From the NCBI RefSeq assembly GCF_027474405.1, contig NZ_CP114871.1, positions 3,357,001-3,421,000 on the forward strand: 64,000 nucleotides of DNA. Direction: 5' to 3'. Every line of letters starts with the position of its first letter. Position 1 is the first letter of the stretch. The notes under the pieces were generated by a model, which was not told the DNA's origin, ran no database searches, and worked only from the letters and a program-made list of their open reading frames with translations. The translations under genes were made by a program, and so were the position numbers. Of this stretch, positions 9,052 through 16,628 are shown piece by piece. The DNA is from Caulobacter sp. NIBR2454. Its GTDB lineage: Bacteria; Pseudomonadota; Alphaproteobacteria; Caulobacterales; Caulobacteraceae.

Positions 9052-9534
9052 ATGTCAGCCAAACTCGACGCCATCGACCTGAAGATCTTGACCCTCATGC
9101 AGCGGGACGCGTCGATTTCGACGGCGGACCTGGCCGAGCGCGTGGGCCTGTCGCAGTCGCCTTGCTGGCGACGGATTCAGCGCCTGCGCGAGGACGGCTA
9201 CATCACCTCGGTGGTGGCCATCGTCGACCCGCGCAAGCTGGGCTTCACCATGCAGATCTTCGCCCAGGTGAAGATGACGACCCTGACCGAGAAGGAGCGG
9301 GCCGACTTCTATCGGCAGGTTGAGAACATCCCCGAAATCCTCGAGTGCTGGACCGTGTTTGGGGAGATGGACGCGATGATGAAAATCCTCGCGCCCGATG
9401 TGGTCTGGTACCAGGACTTCGTCTTCGCCGTCCTCTTGAAGCTGCCCGGGGTGGTGGACGTGCGATCCATCGTCACCTTGGCTGAATCCAAGAGCACCAC
9501 GGCGGTCCCCTTGAAGGCCCGCCAGTTCCGCTAG
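9052..9534 (+). CDS. Lrp/AsnC family transcriptional regulator
   Basis: 160 residues. The N-terminal helix-turn-helix (about 5-50) reads LDAIDLKILTLMQRDASIST then LAERVGLSQSPCWRRIQRL, the standard Lrp/AsnC DNA-binding unit. The C-terminal RAM/AsnC ligand domain (about 65-150) contains IPEILECWTVFGEMDAMMKI, where the family binds amino acids at an oligomer interface, and ends PGVVDVRSIVTLAESKSTTAVPL. It lies divergently beside an aminotransferase gene and probably controls it in response to an amino acid. Full length for the family. Confidence 0.94.
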   Translation: MSAKLDAIDLKILTLMQRDASISTADLAERVGLSQSPCWRRIQRLREDGYITSVVAIVDPRKLGFTMQIFAQVKMTTLTEKERADFYRQVENIPEILECWTVFGEMDAMMKILAPDVVWYQDFVFAVLLKLPGVVDVRSIVTLAESKSTTAVPLKARQFR

Positions 9535-9671
9535 GGCCGATAGGGCGCCTCATGCATGCGCCAAACCTTGAGCAGGCGCATAATTCATTCGCTGATCGCT
9601 GCGGGCGCACGTCTCAACGAAAGGACAATCTGGGGGGCCGCCGCTAGGCTGGCGTTCTCGTAGGAGGCTCG

Positions 9672-10919
9672 ATGACGTTCACCCGCCGCGCCCTGATCGC
9701 CGCCGCCGCCGCGCCTGCGGCCGCCCAGGCCGCAAGCGCGGCCCCGGCGCCCGCAGCATCGCTCGCCCTTCCCGTGCGGTCGGCCTTCGCGGCCATGCCT
9801 TACGTCTATCTCGATAGCGGCTCGACCCACCCCATGCCGCTTGGCGCGCGCGCCGCGCTGGAGGGGTATCTGCGCTACAAGACCCGCGCCCCCGACGCCC
9901 CCGAACTGGACATGAACGCCAAGGAGCAAAACGTACTGGCGGCGTTTGGCGCCCTGGTAGGCGCTTCGCCTGGCGAGCTTAGCCTGGTGCAGTCCACCAC
10001 CATGGGCGAGAACCTCATCCTACAGGCCTTGGGCTATCCGGCCGAGCGCGGGCGCATCGTCACCGACGCGCTCCACTTCTTTGGCTCCTTCTACACCTAT
10101 GGCGAGCTCAAGCGTTTGGGCGTCGACGTGGTCACCCTGAGGATGACCCGCGAGGGCCGCATCGACCTGGATCAGATGGCCGCGGCGGTGACGCCGGGCA
10201 CGCGCCTTGTGTCGATCAGCGCGGTCTCCACCACCAACGGCTTCCAGCATGATCTCAAGCGCGTGTGCGAAATCGCCCATGCCCAGGGCGCTTACGTTTA
10301 TGTGGACCTGGCGCACGCCGCGGGGGCCGTGCCCGTCGATCTGAGAGCCGCCGGCGTCGATTTCGCCGCCACGTCTTCCTACAAATGGCTGATGGGCGAC
10401 TTTGGCCTGGGCTTTGTCTACGTGCGCGAGGACGTGCGGCCCAAAATCCAGAGGCCATGGTGGGGCTATCACCAGATCGGCCGCTTCCAGAGCCACGTCT
10501 TTCCTTATGATGCGCCGGGCGACAGCGTCGCCGACTACGCCGCCCGCCCCGATGCGACGGGCCTCTTGGCCATGGGCACCACCTCATGGACAGGCGTCGT
10601 GCAGTTGGACCACACCTTGCCGTGGATTCAATCGCTTGGGGTGGAGCGCATCCAGGCCTGGCGGCAGCCCATGGTCGACGCCGTAAAGACCGAACTTCGC
10701 CGGCGCGGTTACAAGCCGCTCACGCCCCTGGACAGCAAGACGCCTTTGGTGGCCTTCGCCCTCAAGGACGCGCGCGGCAAGCTGCGCGATCTCCTGGCCA
10801 AGGGCGGCCTGCGCCTGACCGTGGCGCAAAACCGCTTTCGGGTCTCGATCTCGGTATTCAACGACATGAATGACATCGACCGGCTGTTGGCCGTGCTGCC
10901 AAAGGCCCCACCCGCATGA
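9672..10919 (+). CDS. Tat-exported class V aminotransferase-fold enzyme
   Basis: 415 residues, with AGGAGG five bases before the ATG. The N-terminus has a twin-arginine motif (TFTRRALIAAAAAPAAA) and a long Ala/Pro-rich stretch, so the protein is probably folded in the cytoplasm and exported. The rest is a class V (cysteine desulfurase / isopenicillin N epimerase-like) fold: VQSTTMGENL, VDLAHAAGAVPVDLRAAGVD with the PLP-binding Asp/His, and SSYKWLMGDFGLGFVY with the Schiff-base lysine at about residue 238. It overlaps the following carboxypeptidase gene by 4 nt (ATGA), so the two are co-translated. Family clear; its reaction (epimerase, lyase or aminotransferase) is not. Confidence 0.88.
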   Translation: MTFTRRALIAAAAAPAAAQAASAAPAPAASLALPVRSAFAAMPYVYLDSGSTHPMPLGARAALEGYLRYKTRAPDAPELDMNAKEQNVLAAFGALVGASPGELSLVQSTTMGENLILQALGYPAERGRIVTDALHFFGSFYTYGELKRLGVDVVTLRMTREGRIDLDQMAAAVTPGTRLVSISAVSTTNGFQHDLKRVCEIAHAQGAYVYVDLAHAAGAVPVDLRAAGVDFAATSSYKWLMGDFGLGFVYVREDVRPKIQRPWWGYHQIGRFQSHVFPYDAPGDSVADYAARPDATGLLAMGTTSWTGVVQLDHTLPWIQSLGVERIQAWRQPMVDAVKTELRRRGYKPLTPLDSKTPLVAFALKDARGKLRDLLAKGGLRLTVAQNRFRVSISVFNDMNDIDRLLAVLPKAPPA

Positions 10920-12511
10920 AGCGTCTTGTTCTTGGCGCCGCCGCACTGATCTTGGCCAGCGGTTCGGCCTTGGCCCAGGCGAGCCCGCCCATCGAGCTGG
11001 CGGTGTCGGCAAACAACGATCGCCCCGTGGTCGCCGCGCCCGCCCCGCCCGTTTCCTTCGTCACCAAGCACCGCACGACGATCCGGGGCCGCAAGATCGA
11101 CTACACCACCACCGCCGGCGAGACCTATCTGACGACCCTGTCTGGCGAGCCGACAGGCAGCATCTTCAGCTTCGCCTACGTCAAGGACGGCCCGCGCGAT
11201 CCCAATCGCCCGGTGATGTTCGTGTTCAACGGCGGGCCGGGTTCGGCGTCGCTTTGGCTGCATATGGGGGTGGTGGGTCCGCGCCGGGTCGTCCTGGACC
11301 GCGAGGTCAATCCCAGCAACGTGCCGCCCTTTGGCGTAGCTGACAATCCAGACAGCCTGCTCGATGTGGCCGACCTGGTGTTCATCGATCCTGTGGGCAC
11401 CGGCTTTAGCCGGGCCGTGGGGTCAGGCAAGGCCGAGGACTTTTGGGGCGTCGATCAGGACGCCGACTCGGTGGCCCAGTTCATTGAGCTTTGGCTGAGC
11501 GCCAATGGTCGCTGGACCTCGCCCAAGTTCCTGATGGGCGAAAGCTACGGCAGCGTGCGCGCGGCCTTGTTGCCCCGCGCCCTGATGGGCGGCCCCACCT
11601 ATCTGGGCGTCATGCGCGGCATCACCGTCAATGGGATCATCCTTTTGGGCACCACCCTCGACAGCCGTGACGGCCCGCCCAAGCCCGACGCCGCGATCGC
11701 CTCGGCGGCCAACGACCTGACCGCCCAGGCCGCCGTCGCCTGGGCCCATGGCCGCACAAAGCACCAAGATAAGTCGCTGCCTGTCTTCCAGGCGGAAGTC
11801 GACCGCTTCGCCGCTGCGCAGTTCGAGGACGCCCTGCGCCGCAATGGCGCGGGCACGCTTGGGTCAGCAGAACGCCAGGCGATCGTCGAGCGCATCAGCG
11901 GTTACACAGGTCTGCCGACCGAAGCCTATGATCGTGATCTCAAGCTGGCGACCGGGCAGTTCGCCAGACAACTGCTGGCCGACCAGGGCCTGAGCGTGGG
12001 CCTCTATGACGGCCGCTACACCCTGCCCACCGCCGGTTCAGGAAACGAGCCCGTGGCGGACGATCCGGCCATGGGTCGCTATGTTCCGGGTTTTGTCGCC
12101 GCCTTCCATCAGATGCTGCGCGACGACCTGAAGGTGTCGATGAGCCGCCCCTATGGCGCGATCGTGTGGCGCGACCTGCTGTCCAAATGGAAATGGAGCC
12201 GCGCCCAGGTCCCTGTCGGTCAAAGCTTCGCGGTCGATCTGGCCACGGCCATGCGCCGCAATCAGCACCTGCAGGTCCTCGTCGCCTCGGGAAACTATGA
12301 TCTGGTGACCACCCCGGCCGCCGCCCGTCGCAGTCTGGCCGCGGCCAACTTGCCCGCCGACCGCGTCACCTTCCGCGACTACCCGTCGGGGCACATGCTT
12401 TATCTGGGCGACACCGCTGCGGCCTTCTCGGACGATGTGCGCGCCCTTGTCCGGCGAAGCGTCGTGGGAGAGGGCCACGGTTCAAGTCCTGGCGGCTCCA
12501 GGGAGAAATAG
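10916..12511 (+). CDS. Secreted S10 serine carboxypeptidase
   Basis: 531 residues with a signal peptide (MKRLVLGAAALILASGSALA, cleavage before QASPP). Peptidase family S10 motifs are present: MFVFNGGPGSASLWLHMGV (oxyanion region), FLMGESYGSVRA with the nucleophile serine at about residue 210, ASGNYDLVTTPAA with the catalytic aspartate, and DYPSGHMLYLG with the catalytic histidine. S10 enzymes remove C-terminal residues from peptides, usually at acidic pH. Coupled to the preceding exported PLP enzyme, it likely trims peptides in the periplasm or outside the cell. Full length for bacterial S10 members. Confidence 0.93.
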   Translation: MKRLVLGAAALILASGSALAQASPPIELAVSANNDRPVVAAPAPPVSFVTKHRTTIRGRKIDYTTTAGETYLTTLSGEPTGSIFSFAYVKDGPRDPNRPVMFVFNGGPGSASLWLHMGVVGPRRVVLDREVNPSNVPPFGVADNPDSLLDVADLVFIDPVGTGFSRAVGSGKAEDFWGVDQDADSVAQFIELWLSANGRWTSPKFLMGESYGSVRAALLPRALMGGPTYLGVMRGITVNGIILLGTTLDSRDGPPKPDAAIASAANDLTAQAAVAWAHGRTKHQDKSLPVFQAEVDRFAAAQFEDALRRNGAGTLGSAERQAIVERISGYTGLPTEAYDRDLKLATGQFARQLLADQGLSVGLYDGRYTLPTAGSGNEPVADDPAMGRYVPGFVAAFHQMLRDDLKVSMSRPYGAIVWRDLLSKWKWSRAQVPVGQSFAVDLATAMRRNQHLQVLVASGNYDLVTTPAAARRSLAAANLPADRVTFRDYPSGHMLYLGDTAAAFSDDVRALVRRSVVGEGHGSSPGGSREK

Positions 12512-12533
12512 CGCGGGTGTTTTGGGAAGATCG

Positions 12534-12830
12534 CTAGCTGGCCTTGCGATCTATGCCCAGCGCCGGCGCTCTAACGACATCGACTAAAGTACCCCCGCGC
12601 CACAACTCGGCCGTCGCACAGGTGGCGTGGTCGTAAATCCAAACTTGAAGCTGGGCCAAGGCCTCCGCGTCGTTGACACATTCGAGCAAGTCGACGACAG
12701 GCACTGACCCATCGTCCCGCACGCCAAGAAATGTGTAGTAGGTCGCCTCGGTAATTTCGAACATAAGCGATTGTAGCATGAATAGGTCGCTCCCGTCGTC
12801 GGCTACACGACTTATAGGAATTGGACACAT
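12534..12830 (-). CDS. Small hypothetical protein
   Basis: 98 residues from ATG 12830; an internal ATG at 12779 (MLQSLMFEITEATYYTF) preceded by GGGAG is an equally plausible start. It is acidic, without signal peptide or membrane segment. The body (VPVVDLLECVNDAEALAQLQ, then DHATCATAELWRGG) has the feel of the short 'EIWRGxRLV' proteins seen in Caulobacterales; that resemblance is from memory. It converges with the carboxypeptidase gene 22 bp away. Overlapping frames give only low-complexity Arg-rich translations, which favours this frame. Confidence 0.55.
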   Translation of the reverse strand: MCPIPISRVADDGSDLFMLQSLMFEITEATYYTFLGVRDDGSVPVVDLLECVNDAEALAQLQVWIYDHATCATAELWRGGTLVDVVRAPALGIDRKAS

Positions 12831-12993
12831 TCTAAGTTGTCGATTGTCAGATTCAGGTCGACCACAGGCTTATGCTTGGCCGAGATAGCCGATGCGGGCT
12901 ATAGACCGGCGCCGCAAAGGCCCTAGCCACGCTGGCGACCTAGCGGCGATCTGGCTGGCGGCGGCGATCAACCTTTCGCTACACCGCCAATGC

Positions 12994-14142
12994 CTATTCG
13001 CGCGATCGGCTCATAGGCGAGGCGCGCAACAGGATGCTGTTGGAATAGACTTGCCCCGGTCGCAGCACCGCCGAGCCCAGATGCTTTTGGTTCGGCGCAT
13101 CGGGAAATCGCTGCGGCTCCAGCGCCACCCCGTCGCCTTGTCGGTAGACATGGCCCTGCTTGCCCACGGTCGTGCCGTCGATGAAGTTGCCTGAATAGAG
13201 TTGCAGGCCCGGCTGGTCGCTCCAGAACTCCAGGGTGCGGCCCGAAGACGGATCGCTCAGGCGAGCGGCCAGGCGCAGCGCTCCAGCGGCGCCATCAAGG
13301 ACAAAGCTGTGGTCGTAGCCCCGCCCGACGACCAGTTGCGGTTCCGCGCCATCGCGAACGCGCGCGCCGATGACCGTGGGCGCGAGAAAATCAAACACGC
13401 CGCCCTCGACTGGGCTTAGGGCGCCCGTTGGGATCAGGTGTTCGTCAACAGGCAGATAGCGGCTGGCCGCCAGCTGCAGGACATTGTCCAACGCGCTTTG
13501 CGCAGCGCTATGGCCCGCCATGTTGAAGAGTGCGTGGTGGGTGAGATTGACGATGGTTGGACGATCGCTTGTCGCGCGATAGTCGATGGCCAGACCGTTT
13601 TGGTCATCGAGGGTGTAGGTCACCGTGGTGGTGAGCGTTCCTGGATAACCTTCCTCGCCATCGGGGCTGACATAAGTCATCTCTACGGACGCCGAAGGGC
13701 CCTCAGTCACCCGAGCGACGGACCAGATTTTCTTGTCGAAGCCCGCCTGGCCGCCGTGGAGGCTTGCAGCCCCGTTATCGTTGAGGGCCAGTTGGTAGGA
13801 TCGGCCGTCAAGCTCGAACCGGCCCTTGGCGATGCGGTTGGCGTATCGCCCGACCGATGCGCCAAAATAGTTGGCGCTCTTTTCGTATCCGGCGACGTCG
13901 TCATAGCCCAGCACCACGTCGGCCAGCTTGCCGGCCGGGTCTGGGACCATCAGGGCCTGCAGGGTGGCGCCGTAGGTCAGGATGGTCGCGCTCATCCCGC
14001 TGGGATTGGTCAGGGTGATGGCTTCCACGTCGCGCCCATCAATGGTCTTGCCAAAGATCGAGCGCTTCAAATCGGCGGCGTCACTGGGCGCCGGCGCGGC
14101 CATCAGCAGCAAACTCGCCGCGAGCAGCATCGGACGGATCAT
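12994..14142 (-). CDS. galM: Exported aldose 1-epimerase
   Basis: 382 residues with a signal peptide (MIRPMLLAASLLLMAAPAPS). Galactose mutarotase family motifs: YGATLQALMVPD, YFGASVGRYANRIAKGRF, LHGGQAGFDKKIWSV, VNLTHHALFNMAGH with the acid histidine region, and the C-terminal PGLQLYSGNF preceding a conserved segment ending ALEPQRFPDAPNQ. The glutamate in ALEPQ is the expected catalytic base. It interconverts alpha and beta anomers of free sugars; export suggests action on sugars released in the periplasm. It is the last gene of the leftward sulfatase/TonB operon, 57 bp after the formylglycine-generating enzyme. Confidence 0.92.
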   Translation of the reverse strand: MIRPMLLAASLLLMAAPAPSDAADLKRSIFGKTIDGRDVEAITLTNPSGMSATILTYGATLQALMVPDPAGKLADVVLGYDDVAGYEKSANYFGASVGRYANRIAKGRFELDGRSYQLALNDNGAASLHGGQAGFDKKIWSVARVTEGPSASVEMTYVSPDGEEGYPGTLTTTVTYTLDDQNGLAIDYRATSDRPTIVNLTHHALFNMAGHSAAQSALDNVLQLAASRYLPVDEHLIPTGALSPVEGGVFDFLAPTVIGARVRDGAEPQLVVGRGYDHSFVLDGAAGALRLAARLSDPSSGRTLEFWSDQPGLQLYSGNFIDGTTVGKQGHVYRQGDGVALEPQRFPDAPNQKHLGSAVLRPGQVYSNSILLRASPMSRSRE

Positions 14143-14199
14143 GCAAAGTCTCCAATTGGCGGCAGGGTGAAGCGTGATGGTCTGCTCAAACGGCCGCCC

Positions 14200-15156
14200 T
14201 CATGCGCTGGCCGCGCAGCGAAAGCCCATATGAGAGGTCGATGTATCGACCGGCTGACCCCAACGGGCGGCCGGTCGATAGCGTTGGCACCAGTTTGGCG
14301 CGCAAAGGTGCGAGCCGCCCTTGGCCACCCGGCGCGACGTATGTGACGGCGCGAGGGGGTCGATGCTCAGCTGCGCGCCCAGAGTCTGGCTCTTGCCAGC
14401 CGAACAGCAGGCCGGTTTGACCGCCTCGCCTGCAAGGTAGGTGTCGGCGGTCCATTCCCAGACATTGCCGATCATGTCGTAGAGGCCAAAGCCGTTGGCG
14501 GGGTAGGCGCGCACGGGGCTTGTGCGCTGCAGGCCGGCGGGCGCGTCATTGCGCCAGGGAAAAACGCCGGCCCAGATTTTGGCTTGCGGCCGCCCGCCCG
14601 GCTCCAGCTGGTCGCCCCAGGCAAAGGTTTTGCCTTCAAGGCCGCCGCGGGCGGCGCGCTCCCACTCAGCTTCCGTCGGCAATCGCTTGCCCGCCCATTG
14701 GGCATAGGCCTCGGCGTCGCGCGCCACCACGTGGGCGACGGGGTGATCTTCCAGACCTGCAAGGTCGCTGGAGGCGCCCCAAGGCCGTCGCCAGCAGGCG
14801 TCGGGCGCGTATGACCACCATTGCGCCGCGTCGCTCGTGGCGACCGGATGGTTGGGCGGGGTGAACACCAGCGACCCCGCCACCGCCAGGGCCGGGTCCA
14901 TGCCAGGATAGTCTTCGACCCTGGGCGCGATCTCGGCGTAGGTGACGTAGCCGGTGGCCTCGACGAACGCGGCGAACTGGCTGTTGGTGACCGGAACTTC
15001 GTCGATCCAAAAGGCGTCGATGTCCACGAGGCGAACGGGGCGCTCATCCAGATAGTGGTCGTCAGATCCCATGGCGAAACGCCCCGCCGGGATCAGCTTC
15101 ATTGCGGCCCCGCCTTTGCGGCGGGGCGAAGGTGACCAGGGCCAGCGCATCGCCAC
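14200..15156 (-). CDS. Formylglycine-generating enzyme (sulfatase-maturing)
   Basis: 318 residues from GTG 15156 (GGGGA seven bases upstream); ATG 15150 is an alternative. The FGE-sulfatase fold shows IPAGRFAMGSDD, the substrate/metal-domain block WWSYAPDACWRRPWG, KRLPTEAEWERAARGG, GLYDMIGNVWEWTADTY and VAKGGSHLCAPNWCQRYRPA. The two cysteines (about 285 and 290) match the copper-binding active-site pair of genuine FGE, which the non-catalytic or EgtB-like relatives lack. It oxidises the cysteine of CxPSR sulfatases to formylglycine. The next gene upstream, 20 bp away, encodes a CSPSR sulfatase, its obvious client. No signal peptide was seen, so maturation is probably cytoplasmic, before export. 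Confidence 0.93.
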   Translation of the reverse strand: MAMRWPWSPSPRRKGGAAMKLIPAGRFAMGSDDHYLDERPVRLVDIDAFWIDEVPVTNSQFAAFVEATGYVTYAEIAPRVEDYPGMDPALAVAGSLVFTPPNHPVATSDAAQWWSYAPDACWRRPWGASSDLAGLEDHPVAHVVARDAEAYAQWAGKRLPTEAEWERAARGGLEGKTFAWGDQLEPGGRPQAKIWAGVFPWRNDAPAGLQRTSPVRAYPANGFGLYDMIGNVWEWTADTYLAGEAVKPACCSAGKSQTLGAQLSIDPLAPSHTSRRVAKGGSHLCAPNWCQRYRPAARWGQPVDTSTSHMGFRCAASA

Positions 15157-15176
15157 TTATCCGTCCCCGCTAAAGC

Positions 15177-16628
15177 CTATTGGAAGTCCCACTTGCGCAG
15201 CCAAGGGTCGCGCGTGCGGGTCTGGAAGGCTTTGAGACGGGTGATCAGATCGGCCAACACCGCCCCGTGCGCGGGATCGTCAGCCAGGTTGCGGATTTCG
15301 CCGGGATCGCTTTGCAGGTCGTAGAGCTCAAACCGAGGCCGATGCAAAAACGCGTCGACCGATCTTTGTCCAAAGCTCGTCGCGCCCGACTTGGTGTTTT
15401 GCATCCAGCTGGACGCGTAGAGCAGGTCTTCGGCGAAGGGGAAGGTCAGCTCGGGATTGATGTTGTAGATCAGCTTCCAGCGGCGCGTTCGGATCGAGCG
15501 CATCGGATAGTACATCTGCACTTCGTGGAAGGTGTGGCTTCCAAAGACCTCGTCCCAGCCCGGGGCGGCCGGGTCCTTCAGCACCGAAACAAAGCTGCGG
15601 CCATCCATGGCCCGGCCTGGCGCGACGCCCGCCAGGTCCAGCAAGGTGGGCGTCAGGTCGGCCAAGGAGACCATGGCGTCGGTGGCGCGGCCGGCTTGGG
15701 CGCCATGGGGCAAGCGCATGATCAGGGGCGCGCGCACACCCGGGTCATAGAGCGTGGTCTTGGCGCCCGGAAAGGCGATGCCGTTGTCGGTCAGGTAGAC
15801 GATGATGGTGTTGTCGTAATGACCCGTATGCTTGAGCAGAGCGACCAGACGGCCCACGCCTTGGTCCAGGCGGCTGATCGACTGATAGTACTGGGCAAGC
15901 TCGTCACGCACGGCCGGCGTATCGGGCAAGAAGGCGGGCACGCTGACCTTGGAAGGGTCGTAGGTCTGCTCGGTCACGCCCGGATAGCCATCGGCGCGAT
16001 TGCCAAAGCTGTTGGGTTGATCGCCGATGGAAAAGGGGAAGGCCCGATGCGGATCGTCGGTGGCGAAATAGAGAAAGAACGGCGCGTTTGAGCGCTCGCT
16101 GACGAAGGCTTGGGCCTTTTCCACCATCTGGGCGGGGCTTCGCGCCAAGGAGACGGTCTGGTTGGCCTGGCCTTGGGAGAGCACTTCATCAAAGGCGAAG
16201 ACCGCCTGGGGCGCCACGTGGAACTTGCCGACCCGGGCGGTGCGGTACCCGGCCGTCTTGAGGCGAACGGGCAGGCTCTGCACGTCGTCGAAGGTGGAGA
16301 AGTGGCTTTCCTCGTGCTCGAGCCCGTACATGCCGGTGTTGTGGTTCATGCGGCCTGTCAGGATGGTCGCCCGGCTGGGACTGCAGCTGGAGGTGGCCGC
16401 AAAGGCGTTGTCGAAACGCAGACCCTCGCGGGCCAAGGCGTCGATATGGGGCGTCCTGACCGTGCGCGAGCCATAGGCGCCGATGTCGTCACGGCCGTGA
16501 TCGTCCGAAACGATCATCACGATGTTGGGCCGCGTTGCGGATTGGGCGCGCGCATCGGCTCCAAAGACCAAAGCTGCGCCCAGACATAGGGCCGCAAAGA
16601 GGGCGCGGGCGGGTACCTTCGCGATCAT
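15177..16628 (-). CDS. Secreted type I sulfatase, N-sulfoglucosamine sulfohydrolase-like
   Basis: 483 residues with a signal peptide (about 1-29, ending ARAQ). The alkaline-phosphatase/sulfatase fold starts NIVMIVSDDHGRDDIGAYG with the metal-binding aspartates, followed by SSCSPSRATILTGR in which Cys82 is the residue converted to formylglycine. Segments such as MYGLEHEESHFSTFDDVQSL, VFGSHTFHEVQMYYPMRSIR and the ending RTRDPW closely recall mammalian heparan N-sulfatase (SGSH), from memory. It probably removes sulfate from an amino sugar or other sugar of an imported or secreted glycan. ATG overlaps the stop of the large LamG gene (ATGA); the downstream FGE would activate it. Confidence 0.93.
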   Translation of the reverse strand: MIAKVPARALFAALCLGAALVFGADARAQSATRPNIVMIVSDDHGRDDIGAYGSRTVRTPHIDALAREGLRFDNAFAATSSCSPSRATILTGRMNHNTGMYGLEHEESHFSTFDDVQSLPVRLKTAGYRTARVGKFHVAPQAVFAFDEVLSQGQANQTVSLARSPAQMVEKAQAFVSERSNAPFFLYFATDDPHRAFPFSIGDQPNSFGNRADGYPGVTEQTYDPSKVSVPAFLPDTPAVRDELAQYYQSISRLDQGVGRLVALLKHTGHYDNTIIVYLTDNGIAFPGAKTTLYDPGVRAPLIMRLPHGAQAGRATDAMVSLADLTPTLLDLAGVAPGRAMDGRSFVSVLKDPAAPGWDEVFGSHTFHEVQMYYPMRSIRTRRWKLIYNINPELTFPFAEDLLYASSWMQNTKSGATSFGQRSVDAFLHRPRFELYDLQSDPGEIRNLADDPAHGAVLADLITRLKAFQTRTRDPWLRKWDFQ

